Shown here: in pieces, positions 1 to 9,574 of the stretch
Numbering within the stretch: the stretch's first letter is position 1
How the letters are laid out: every line of letters begins with the position of its first letter
NCBI RefSeq assembly: GCF_002776695.1
Contig: NZ_LFJC01000003.1
Coordinates: 3,327,784-3,391,783 of the forward strand
DNA from: Bradyrhizobium nitroreducens
GTDB lineage: Bacteria; Pseudomonadota; Alphaproteobacteria; Rhizobiales; Xanthobacteraceae
DNA length: 64,000 nucleotides
Direction: 5' to 3'
Translations under genes and position numbers: made by a program
Notes under the pieces: model-generated
The model's input: the letters and a program-made list of their open reading frames with translations, nothing else
Databases searched by the model: none
Told to the model about the DNA's origin: nothing

Positions 1-860
1 TCGATCGGACGGCAAATGCGCGCCATGTCGCCCGGTTGCATGTGCGGCTCGATCGCCGTCCGCATCGATGGCGGATAGGCGCCAAGGCATTGCGGGTCTG
101 GAAAGACACCGTTCCAATAGACGTCCAGGCGTGCCGCCGCCGCCGCGTCGGCTTCGCTCGCGCTGGAGGGACGGCAGGGCTGCCGGTTGTGAATGCATCC
201 AATCGAGGCACCGGCTACGCTCGCGCGCAGCACATCCGCAGCGGCCCCATGCGCGAGATTGACGCTGTGGATCATGCGGTGGAGCTCGTCCTCGCTTGCG
301 CGGTCCCGCTTGCCGAGCGAGCGGCCGAACAGAGTGAAGATGGACGGCTCGTTCAATGTCGCGAAACGCTTGACCCGGTCGCCGAAGCGTCTGGCGGCCA
401 GGGCGGTGTAGTCGGCGAACCACGCCGCGGACTCTCGGTTGAGCCAGCCGCCGCGTTCCTCCAGAGCCTGGGGCAGGTCCCAATGATAGAGGCACAGCCA
501 TGGCTCGATCCCGGCGGCCAGGAGCTCGTCGATCAGACGGTCGTAGAATGCAAGGCCGGCCTCGTTGGCGGATCCGCATCCTTGCGGCAGCACGCGCGGC
601 CAGGCCACCGAGAACCGGTAAGCCTCCACGCCCAGCGCCTTCATCAGGCCGACATCCTCGCGATAGCGATGATAGTGGTCACACGCGATGTCGCCGGTGT
701 CGTGATTCCTGATGGCGCCGCTTTGGCAGTAGGTATCCCAGATGCTGAGCCCGCGGCCGTCCTCCCGCGTGGCTCCCTCGATCTGGAAGCTCGAGGTGGA
801 GACGCCCCAGATGAAATCCGGTCGCAGGCTCGTGGTGTTTGGCAGTCGGGTTGTCGACAT
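1..860 (-). CDS. GH1 family beta-glucosidase, 3' end cut by window
   Basis: The open frame on the minus strand starts at an ATG (858-860) and is still open at base 1, giving 286 codons. The start reads MSTTRLPNTTSLRPDFIWGV, and the DFIWG...SSFQIEG stretch is the usual GH1 N-terminus. The general acid/base motif TLNEP is clear around 330-350, preceded by a YHWDLPQAL-type stretch typical of GH1. The second catalytic glutamate lies beyond the window. The family hydrolyses beta-glucosides or oligosaccharides in the cytoplasm. It is divergent from the glycosidase at 943, and a FixK-type palindrome lies 70 bp upstream. Substrate is unknown. Confidence 0.88.
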   Translation of the reverse strand, partial: MSTTRLPNTTSLRPDFIWGVSTSSFQIEGATREDGRGLSIWDTYCQSGAIRNHDTGDIACDHYHRYREDVGLMKALGVEAYRFSVAWPRVLPQGCGSANEAGLAFYDRLIDELLAAGIEPWLCLYHWDLPQALEERGGWLNRESAAWFADYTALAARRFGDRVKRFATLNEPSIFTLFGRSLGKRDRASEDELHRMIHSVNLAHGAAADVLRASVAGASIGCIHNRQPCRPSSASEADAAAAARLDVYWNGVFPDPQCLGAYPPSMRTAIEPHMQPGDMARICRPI

Positions 861-929
861 GAACGACCTGATTGGTCCAGCCCGCAATGAGTGATGTGAC
901 ATTGGTAGTCATGCCGGCTCTGGGCGGTA

Positions 930-943
930 TTGAGATATCTCAA
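930..943. promoter_or_regulatory. FixK/FNR-type box TTGAGATATCTCAA
   Basis: A perfect 14-bp palindrome with the TTGA-N6-TCAA spacing of FNR/FixK sites. It lies between the divergent glycoside hydrolase genes. Its centre is 76 bp upstream of the minus-strand start, compatible with class II activation there. It overlaps the first codon of the plus-strand frame, which argues for a later start in that gene. Confidence 0.6.
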
Positions 944-2343
944 TGAGCCCTGGCTCGACTGTGCAAAGGATTGACGTCCTAAGACCGTTGCTGGGGTCCG
1001 TAGTGCAAAGAACGAAATGGGGCGGGGTCGTTGACGGCGACCTCCGCGGGAGCGGCTACTTTCGCGTGGCCGAGCGCAATGGCGTATTCTGGCTCGTCGA
1101 TCCCGACGGGGGCCGTTTCATTTCAAAAGGGGTCAATACGGTCCGCTTCGATCAGGAACGCATCGGGCAGACCGACCGCTTCCCCTACGCCGAGGCCTGC
1201 CAGGCCAAATATGGCAGCCTGCAGATCTGGCGTACTGCCGCGGCTGACAGGCTGGCAAGCTGGGCCTTCAACACGGTCGGCTGCTGGTCGGACGAACTCG
1301 TCGCCAGTGCGGGATCGCGATTGCTGGCAACCACGCCGGTCGCGGAGCTGGGCGCATCCTTCCGCCTGCATCGGCGCGATCAGGTCTTCCCTGATGTCTT
1401 CGATCCCGAATTCGCGGCGCATATCCGCGCAAGCGCCGATCAGCGTTGCCGGCATCGACGCAATGATCCCGGCTTGCTCGGCACCTTCATCGACAACGAG
1501 CTCTATTGGTCGCCCGACTGGCGCAGTTCCGACGAGCTCCTCACGCTGTTTCTGAACCTGCCGCCTCGTCGACCCGGCAGGGTCGCTGCCCTCACAGGGC
1601 TGCAGGCGCGTTATCGGGATTTTGCTCAGTTCAACGCGGTTTGGCGCACACCGGCGCGATCCTGGCAGGAGCTCGACAGGATCGAACATGTCGCGGCACC
1701 TTTCGTCAGGCTTCGCCCCGGCGTCCTGAACGATGCGCTTGAGACCAAGGCCAATTTGGCAGATCCCGCCCGCGAAGCCTTCTCGGCGGATTGCGACGCC
1801 TTCGTGGCTATCGTGGCTGACAGATATTTCGAACTCTGCGTCTCGGCCATCAAGGCGGCCGATCCCAATCATCTCGTGCTCGGATCCCGGTTCGGCTATC
1901 AGCCACCGGCAGGCGTCATCGCGGCTGCCGGCCGCCATCTCGATGTGATCTCGTTCAATTGCTACGACTTTGACCCCGGTCCCGTCATTGACGCTTATGC
2001 AGCCGGCGCGAAGCCATGCCTGATCACCGAATTCTCGTTTCGAGGCGACGACGCAGGCTTGCCGAATACCAAGGGAGGGGGACCCCGGGTGGCGACCCAG
2101 ACAGAGCGTGCCCAGGCTTTCGAGGGCTATGTTGTGACGGCGCTCAGCAAGCCGAATGTGGTCGGCTATCACTGGTTCGAGCATGCCGATGAGCCGGCGG
2201 AGGGGCGGTTCGACGGTGAGGATTCGAATTTCGGCACCGTGACCATCGAGGACCACGTTTATGTGGAGCTGACGAAGACCATGACCAGGGTCAACGCAGA
2301 AGCAGAGCGCATTCACGCCGCGGCTGTGCCGGCGGTGATCTGA
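943..2343 (+). CDS. clan GH-A glycoside hydrolase, GH50/agarase-like
   Basis: This 466-residue protein has two well-placed carboxylates for a retaining TIM-barrel glycosidase: FIDNELYW (about residue 187, asparagine-glutamate acid/base) and LITEFSF (about 365, nucleophile). FWLVDPDGGRFISKGVN near the N-terminus and GYHWFEHADEP near the C-terminus resemble agarase/GH50-type proteins. No signal peptide is seen, so it is probably cytoplasmic. The frame opens at ATG 943, but the FixK-type palindrome covers that codon, so translation may begin later (for example TTG 985 or GTG 1003). It ends 3 bp before the convergent ppsA stop. The exact GH family and substrate are uncertain. Confidence 0.72.
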   Translation: MSPGSTVQRIDVLRPLLGSVVQRTKWGGVVDGDLRGSGYFRVAERNGVFWLVDPDGGRFISKGVNTVRFDQERIGQTDRFPYAEACQAKYGSLQIWRTAAADRLASWAFNTVGCWSDELVASAGSRLLATTPVAELGASFRLHRRDQVFPDVFDPEFAAHIRASADQRCRHRRNDPGLLGTFIDNELYWSPDWRSSDELLTLFLNLPPRRPGRVAALTGLQARYRDFAQFNAVWRTPARSWQELDRIEHVAAPFVRLRPGVLNDALETKANLADPAREAFSADCDAFVAIVADRYFELCVSAIKAADPNHLVLGSRFGYQPPAGVIAAAGRHLDVISFNCYDFDPGPVIDAYAAGAKPCLITEFSFRGDDAGLPNTKGGGPRVATQTERAQAFEGYVVTALSKPNVVGYHWFEHADEPAEGRFDGEDSNFGTVTIEDHVYVELTKTMTRVNAEAERIHAAAVPAVI

Positions 2344-2346
2344 TCG

Positions 2347-4782
<2,436 letters not shown>

Positions 4783-4872
4783 AACAGAGCACGTCGTGGC
4801 TCTCTGCTCTTGAGGCAAGTCAAAATTCGTATTGTTGCCTTCCCGCTGCGAGGTTGGCGGGCTTCAGCTCAG

Positions 4873-4886
4873 TTGAGGCAGATCAA
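4873..4886. promoter_or_regulatory. FixK/FNR-type box TTGAGGCAGATCAA
   Basis: TTGA-N6-TCAA between the divergent ppsA (start 4782) and degP-like (start 4948) genes, centred 97 and 68 bp upstream of them. It lies inside the longest frame of the protease gene, which supports the downstream GTG start. Confidence 0.6.
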
Positions 4887-4947
4887 GCTGCTGGTGAGAA
4901 AGCCGGTCAAGCTTCCATGTCATTTTGACCCGAAAGCGAGGTGGAGT

Positions 4948-6420
4948 GTGATTCTCGTCAACGCCGGTGTGCGGGTTGTGGCGGTGACCTGTACCGGGAG
5001 GCTGATCGCGTTGGGCCTGGGCGTCGCGATGCTGGGTGCATCGCTCGTACCAAATGGAATGGGGCGCGCCGCCGCTGCCGAGGTCGATGCCACCGGCGTC
5101 AATGCTCCCGTCGGATTTGCAGAGATCATTGAACGGGTCAGACCGGCTGTTGTCGGCATCCGTGTCAAGACCGAGCCGGGAAGTGTTGATGGCGAGCGGG
5201 CGCAGGCGTTTCCGCCCGGATCGCTATTGGATCGGTTCTTTCGGCAATTCGGGGTGCAAATCCCCCCGGATCCTACTCCAGGGGCCGATGTCACGGTTGG
5301 CTCTGGATTCCTGATCTCCGGCGACGGCGATATCGTCACGAACGAGCACGTCGTGGCGAAGGGCGTCGACATCGAGGTGACGATGGATGACGGAAAGAAC
5401 TATTCCGCCAGGCTCATCGGCAGTGACCCACAGACCGATCTCGCGCTGATCAGGATCTCCGCACCGAGTGACCTGCCTTACGTCCGCTTTGCCGCGGCGG
5501 AGCCCCGAATAGGCGAGTGGGTGCTCGCGATCGGTGATCCGTTCGGGCTTGGCGGCTCGGTCACCGCTGGGATCGTTTCGGCGCGCGGGCGCGATATTGG
5601 CGGGGAATCCTATAACGATTTCATCCAGATCGATGCTCCGGTCAATAAGGGCAACTCCGGCGGGCCATCATTCAACGTGAGGGGCGAAGTCATCGGGGTC
5701 AACACCGTCATCTACTCGCCTTCGGGCGGCTCGGTGGGAGTGGCGTTCGATGTTCCGGCGGAGACGGTGAGATTGGTCGTCCGCCAGCTTCGAGATAAGG
5801 GCTACGTCTCGCGAGGCTGGGTCGGCGTTTCCCTTCAGGAGATCACGCCTGGCATCGCCGACGCCATGAACCTTAGGAGTACCCGGGGTGCGCTCGTTGC
5901 GCAGCTCGATGAAGGGCCGGCGGCCAAGCAGGGCGTGGAGCCGGGTGACGTCATCACTTCCTTGAACGATCACGAGTTGAAGAGCCCACGTGATTTCGCC
6001 AGAACAGTGGCCGCGATCAGCCCTGGGACTGTGATCAATCTCCGTGTCCAGAGGAATGGGCAGCAGAATTCGATCGATGTGACGGTCGGCGAACTCCCGC
6101 GCGCGCCGGAAGTCGGCAAGGAAAAGCAGGCGGAGCTGAGGGAAAGGTCGGAGCTCGGGCTCACAATCGCCCCGGCACGCCTTGTCTCGGGTGCCGGGGA
6201 GACCGGGGTGGTGATCCTTGAGATCAGGCCGGGCAGCGGCGCGGCTGACGGTGGTCTTCAGGTCGGCGACATCATTCTCGCCATCGGAGGACATCCCGTC
6301 CTCGCGGGCGCCGATGTCGACAGAATGGTCAACGAAGCCCGAGCACAATCCCGGCGGACGATACTGGTCCGGATCAAACGGTCGGGTGCAATGAACTTCG
6401 TGGCCGTTCCCATCACCTGA
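4948..6420 (+). CDS. DegP/HtrA-like periplasmic serine protease
   Basis: Periplasmic quality-control protease of 490 residues from GTG 4948. That start has an AGCGAGG ribosome site six bases upstream and opens a signal peptide (LIALGLGVAMLGASL...AAAAE). The trypsin-like domain has the full triad: H134 in TNEHVV, D164 in QTDLALI, S237 in GNSGGPS. Two PDZ domains follow (about 265-350 and 385-480, with GWVGVSLQEITPG and GVVILEIRPGSGAADGGLQVGD). The frame is open back to 4810, but that stretch holds the FixK-type box and no ribosome site. An 11-bp gap to the next small membrane gene suggests an operon. Confidence 0.92.
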   Translation: MILVNAGVRVVAVTCTGRLIALGLGVAMLGASLVPNGMGRAAAAEVDATGVNAPVGFAEIIERVRPAVVGIRVKTEPGSVDGERAQAFPPGSLLDRFFRQFGVQIPPDPTPGADVTVGSGFLISGDGDIVTNEHVVAKGVDIEVTMDDGKNYSARLIGSDPQTDLALIRISAPSDLPYVRFAAAEPRIGEWVLAIGDPFGLGGSVTAGIVSARGRDIGGESYNDFIQIDAPVNKGNSGGPSFNVRGEVIGVNTVIYSPSGGSVGVAFDVPAETVRLVVRQLRDKGYVSRGWVGVSLQEITPGIADAMNLRSTRGALVAQLDEGPAAKQGVEPGDVITSLNDHELKSPRDFARTVAAISPGTVINLRVQRNGQQNSIDVTVGELPRAPEVGKEKQAELRERSELGLTIAPARLVSGAGETGVVILEIRPGSGAADGGLQVGDIILAIGGHPVLAGADVDRMVNEARAQSRRTILVRIKRSGAMNFVAVPIT

Positions 6421-6430
6421 GCATACGATC

Positions 6431-6658
6431 ATGGACGCAAATTCGAGAGATCGCGTCATCAGCAGTCCGCGCGATCGCGCAGCGGATCAGTCGGCGGTGC
6501 CGCACCAGACGCGGGCGGCAAAGGCGTCTCGTCGAAAATGGGTCCGCATCAGTCCCACGGTCTCGTGGTATGGAAAGATACTCGTCATCGGGGCCCTGCT
6601 GGTCACCTTCGGATGGGAGCTGTTTCACCTGATCATAACGCTAATGACCCTGGACTGA
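6431..6658 (+). CDS. small membrane protein, function unknown
   Basis: 75 residues: a basic, arginine-rich N-terminal half and one hydrophobic segment near the C-terminus (YGKILVIGALLVTFGWELFHLIITL), predicting a single-pass inner-membrane protein with a cytoplasmic tail. It starts 11 bp after the protease stop and is probably cotranscribed, so a role in the same envelope-stress response is possible but unproven. No family recognised. Confidence 0.6.
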   Translation: MDANSRDRVISSPRDRAADQSAVPHQTRAAKASRRKWVRISPTVSWYGKILVIGALLVTFGWELFHLIITLMTLD

Positions 6659-6679
6659 GCCCGCTCAGGAGGCGATGCC

Positions 6680-6850
6680 GTGCATCGCAACTTCACCTTG
6701 CCCGAGCTTGAGCCCAAGCTGGATGAGGTCAAGGGCGGAACGCTCCTTCAGATCAGCCGTCAGGACTATGAGCACACGTTCGGGCTCAATGACCCGGCGC
6801 TAGGGGTCGCGTGCGCAACTTCGCACACTCTCACGGACGCAGCAAAGAAA
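6680..6850 (+). pseudogene. broken small gene, frameshifted
   Basis: GTG 6680 has a strong AGGAGG ribosome site at 6667-6672 and opens a protein-like sequence (MHRNFTLPELEPKLDEVKGG, then LLQISRQDYEHTFGLNDPALG). After about 6805 the frame turns into sequence antisense to the next gene. The continuation RNFAHSHG, which would follow naturally, is in another frame. I read this as a small alphaproteobacterial unknown protein interrupted by an indel near 6803-6812. The nominal frame continues to 7174 without protein-like character. Confidence 0.4.
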
Positions 6851-6924
6851 GGCGTCTGCCGACCGCATGGCATTCGTCCCACATTGCGAGGCCGCTCCAG
6901 GTCGCTCGTTCAAGCCTCCCGGCA

Positions 6925-7137
6925 TCAAGACGGGAAGTCGGCCGGCTGTACGTCAATGCGATCAGCATGCAGCGACCAATCTCGGATATCGCGGAATTCG
7001 CAAAACTGCCTCGCTGCCAGCGCAGCGGCTTCGTCGGCATCGCGTGCATCGACGTCAATAATGCGCTGGCAAGCTTCGCAGGGTTGCCCTTGGTCGCCGA
7101 GCACGTCCTTGAGGAAGCGGACGGTGAAGTGGGCCAT
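6925..7137 (-). CDS. small protein of unknown function
   Basis: 70 residues from ATG 7137 (MAHFTVRFLKDVLGD...), preceded by GAGG six bases upstream. An earlier ATG at 7152 adds only five residues and lacks a ribosome site. Composition is acidic and soluble, with CEAC near residue 22 and an alanine-rich helix (ADEAAALAARQFCEF). It follows the CBS-BON gene at 7168 on the same strand, about 30 bp after its stop, so cotranscription is likely. Family not recognised. Confidence 0.6.
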   Translation of the reverse strand: MAHFTVRFLKDVLGDQGQPCEACQRIIDVDARDADEAAALAARQFCEFRDIRDWSLHADRIDVQPADFPS

Positions 7138-7167
7138 AGTATACCTCGTCATCAGATCCCGGTGCGA

Positions 7168-7854
7168 TCAGTAGATAAAGACCGGAGTTTCAAGCAGGTG
7201 ATCATTGACGGCTTGGACGCCGGGAATTGCCTCCGCGGCCACGCGAATAGCCGTCCGTTCGGCCAGTGACGGTGCGAAGCCCCAGAGGTCCACCACACCG
7301 TTCTGGACCGTGGCATTCACAGTGAGCGTATGCGCCCAAGGTTGCTTTTTGAGCTCGTCGAAGAGACTTTTCCTGATGGCCGCATCCGGAAGCGAGATCT
7401 CGAGCTTCGGCTTGGCGCTCGCGATCGCTTGAACCAGATTGGATCGGCTGACGATCCCGACGAGCTGACCTTCCCTGTTGACGATCGGGACGCGTTTGAT
7501 CTGCCGCTCCTCGAGAAGCATCGCAATATCGCTTAAAGGTGTCTCGGGCGACGCGGTCGCGACGTCTTGCGTCATGATGTCTTGCACCTTGACCGAATGC
7601 GATCTCACGTAGTCGGTTGCCTGTTCGGCGTCACCGGTCAACAAGCGCAGCCACCAGGAGTAGGAGCGTTCGGTGCCGCTTTCCGCCCGATGCATGAGAT
7701 CGCCTTCACTCACAATTCCAAGAAGCTTGTTGTCGGGATCGACCACGGGTACCGCGCTGATCCGGCGTTCCAGCAGGGTTCTCGCCACCTGCTTGACGGA
7801 TGCGTGCGGGCCAACCGTCACGACCGGGGATACCATGATGTCGCGTGCTTTCAT
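7168..7854 (-). CDS. CBS-domain pair plus BON domain protein
   Basis: First of three paralogues in this window. Two CBS motifs span roughly residues 1-60 and 88-145 (MKARDIMVSPVVTVGP; VQDIMTQDVATASPETPL), followed by a BON domain (IRKSLFDELKKQPW ... GVVDLWGFAPSLAERTAIRVAAEAIPGVQAVNDH). CBS pairs bind adenine nucleotides; BON domains often bind membranes or lipids. ATG 7854 has GGAG six bases upstream and is preferred over ATG 7866. A perfect FixK-type box is 62 bp upstream, shared with the divergent gene at 7997. Likely an energy-sensing stress protein; partner unknown. Confidence 0.85.
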   Translation of the reverse strand: MKARDIMVSPVVTVGPHASVKQVARTLLERRISAVPVVDPDNKLLGIVSEGDLMHRAESGTERSYSWWLRLLTGDAEQATDYVRSHSVKVQDIMTQDVATASPETPLSDIAMLLEERQIKRVPIVNREGQLVGIVSRSNLVQAIASAKPKLEISLPDAAIRKSLFDELKKQPWAHTLTVNATVQNGVVDLWGFAPSLAERTAIRVAAEAIPGVQAVNDHLLETPVFIY

Positions 7855-7915
7855 GACAGGCTCCATGTGGGCTCATCAATTTTCGCGATCTTGCCGGATT
7901 TGTGAGCTCCCCGGC

Positions 7916-7929
7916 TTGATGCGGATCAA
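7916..7929. promoter_or_regulatory. FixK/FNR-type box TTGATGCGGATCAA
   Basis: Perfect TTGAT-N4-ATCAA site between divergent genes starting at 7854 (minus) and 7997 (plus), centred 68 and 74 bp from the two starts. It is one of the two best matches to the FixK2/FNR consensus in the window. Confidence 0.75.
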
Positions 7930-7964
7930 GCGGCTCGGCCGACGCGGCGATAGCAATTGGCGTA

Positions 7965-7992
7965 TTCACTGAGGAGGCTTCACTGAGGAGGC
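7965..7992 (+). repeat. 14-bp tandem duplication carrying the ribosome site
   Basis: TTCACTGAGGAGGC occurs twice head to tail (7965-7978 and 7979-7992) just before ATG 7997. Each copy contains GAGGAGG; only the second is at normal distance from the start codon. Confidence 0.85.
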
Positions 7993-7996
7993 CAAA

Positions 7997-8440
7997 ATGG
8001 TCAGAATACCGCATCGCGCAGTCGTATTCGTGGGTGACGGACGGAAGGCACTGTTCCTGCGAAATCAGGGAGATGAGAGGTTTCCGAACTTGAAGATGGA
8101 AGCGGTGTTTGAACACGAAAATCCGCCGACCCATTCACATGGGACTGATCGTCCCGGCCGAGTCAGCAAGGCTTCGCATTCGTCGCACAGAAGTGCCGTC
8201 GAGACCACCGATTGGCACGAGCTCGAGGAGAGCCGCTTCGTGAGGCAGGTCGCGGCAGCCGCTGAGCGTCTCATCCGCAGCGAGCAGTCGACGCCGCTCA
8301 TCGTCGTCGCACCGCCGCGGACCCTGGCGGAGCTTCGATCCGCCTTCCATGAGGATGTCAAGCGCCGGATTGTCGGCGAACTCGACAAGGACCTTACCAA
8401 GCACCCGGTCGGCGAGATCGAGAAGCATCTCCAGGACTAG
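7997..8440 (+). CDS. host-attachment family protein
   Basis: 147 residues resembling the family annotated as protein required for attachment to host cells. It begins with a short beta strand and DG motif (VVFVGDGRKALFLRNQGD). A polar linker follows (THSHGTDRPGRVSKASHS), then FVRQVAAAAERL, LIVVAPPRTLAELR and the C-terminal DLTKHPVGEIEKHL typical of the family. The biochemical role of the family is not known; the name comes from Agrobacterium. The ATG has GAGGAGG upstream, duplicated in tandem. Regulated with its divergent neighbour by the box at 7916. Confidence 0.85.
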   Translation: MVRIPHRAVVFVGDGRKALFLRNQGDERFPNLKMEAVFEHENPPTHSHGTDRPGRVSKASHSSHRSAVETTDWHELEESRFVRQVAAAAERLIRSEQSTPLIVVAPPRTLAELRSAFHEDVKRRIVGELDKDLTKHPVGEIEKHLQD

Positions 8441-8488
8441 GGGATGGACTGCAGCCTCGTTGAGACGGACGTCTCTCCTGGGCGCGGT

Positions 8489-8502
8489 TTGATCTTGCTC
8501 AA
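8489..8502 (+). promoter_or_regulatory. FixK/FNR-type box TTGATCTTGCTCAA
   Basis: TTGA-N6-TCAA centred 66 bp upstream of the universal stress protein gene start at 8562 and 49 bp after the end of the attachment-family gene. Confidence 0.6.
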
Positions 8503-8561
8503 CCGACTGGTCGTGCGTCGGGCGATAAGAGAGCAGATGCGCATTTTATCGGAGAGATGTC

Positions 8562-9383
8562 ATGTCAATCGCCAGCGTCATGGTTTACGTCGACACCGAG
8601 CAGCAAGAGGCGGGGCAGGTCGCCGTTGCGGATAGTATCGCGTCTGGGTTCGAGGCTTCCATTCTCGGTGTGTCCGCCGTGGCCGTGCAGCCTCCGTTCG
8701 TGGCCGAAGGCGTCATCATTGAACAGACCACGGAGGAGGACCTCGGGCGCATACGAGCCGCGCTCGCGGAAAAGGAGGGCTGGTTCAGGAGAGTGGTGCG
8801 TTCGGCGGCCGAGAAAGTCGAATGGCGCTGGGCGATCAACGATCCGACCGGCTTCCTCGTTGAGCAAGCCAGGGCGGCGGATCTCGTTGTCGTCAAGCGC
8901 AGCTCGCTCAGGGCCAGCCCCAGCCACCTCTTCGACCCGGCCGGCGCCATGCTCCAGATGGGGCGCCCGACGCTGTCGGTCCCCGAGCGTGCAACGAAAT
9001 TGTCCGGCGATCGCATTGTGGTCGGCTGGAAGGATACCCGCGAAGCGCGCCGTGCGGTGCGCGACGCGATGCCATTTCTGACCCGGGCGTCGAAAGTGAC
9101 CATAACCGAGATCTGCACATCGGATGAGCAGGACGCGGCGCACCGTCGGGTGCGGGATGTCGCCAATTATCTCGCGAAACATGGTGTGAATTGCGAGCAT
9201 GAGATCCGTGTGCATACTGCAGAGGCCGATGCCGGCTATCTCATTCGCCTTGCCAAGGACGTTCATGCCGACCTCATCGTTACCGGAGGTTACGGACACA
9301 GCAGGCTCGGGGAGTGGATTTTTGGCGGCATGACGCAAAGTCTTCTGCAGGAGGCAGAGATCTGCCTCCTTATGTCTCACTAA
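8562..9383 (+). CDS. universal stress protein, two tandem UspA domains
   Basis: 273 residues with two Usp folds, about 1-140 and 150-273. The second keeps the nucleotide-binding signature TGGYGHSRLGEWIFGGMTQ (G-x2-G-x9-G type), so it probably binds ATP. The first is degenerate. Soluble and cytoplasmic. Tandem Usp proteins are commonly induced by hypoxia and starvation, which agrees with the FixK-type box 66 bp upstream. The start is ATG 8562 within GAGATGTCATGTC, with a weak GGAGAG upstream. Confidence 0.9.
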   Translation: MSIASVMVYVDTEQQEAGQVAVADSIASGFEASILGVSAVAVQPPFVAEGVIIEQTTEEDLGRIRAALAEKEGWFRRVVRSAAEKVEWRWAINDPTGFLVEQARAADLVVVKRSSLRASPSHLFDPAGAMLQMGRPTLSVPERATKLSGDRIVVGWKDTREARRAVRDAMPFLTRASKVTITEICTSDEQDAAHRRVRDVANYLAKHGVNCEHEIRVHTAEADAGYLIRLAKDVHADLIVTGGYGHSRLGEWIFGGMTQSLLQEAEICLLMSH

Positions 9384-9574
9384 GGCCCTTAAGACGCGGA
9401 CCGCGTGCAATGGAACGGGTTGTGAAGCAGACGGACATCTGCCAGATTTCGCAGATGCTGGTCATCCGCGACCGAAGGCTTGCCGGAATCCTCGGCAGCT
9501 TCTCGTCGCACTTGAGCAGCGGCTGAGGCGATCGACGCAAGGATCGCGGCAATAGCGCCCAAGCCGGTTCGGTA

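Noticed and set aside
1123..2316. 397-codon minus-strand open frame inside the GH50-like gene
   Set aside because: Antisense to a gene with clear catalytic motifs; composition is that of a shadow frame in high-GC DNA.
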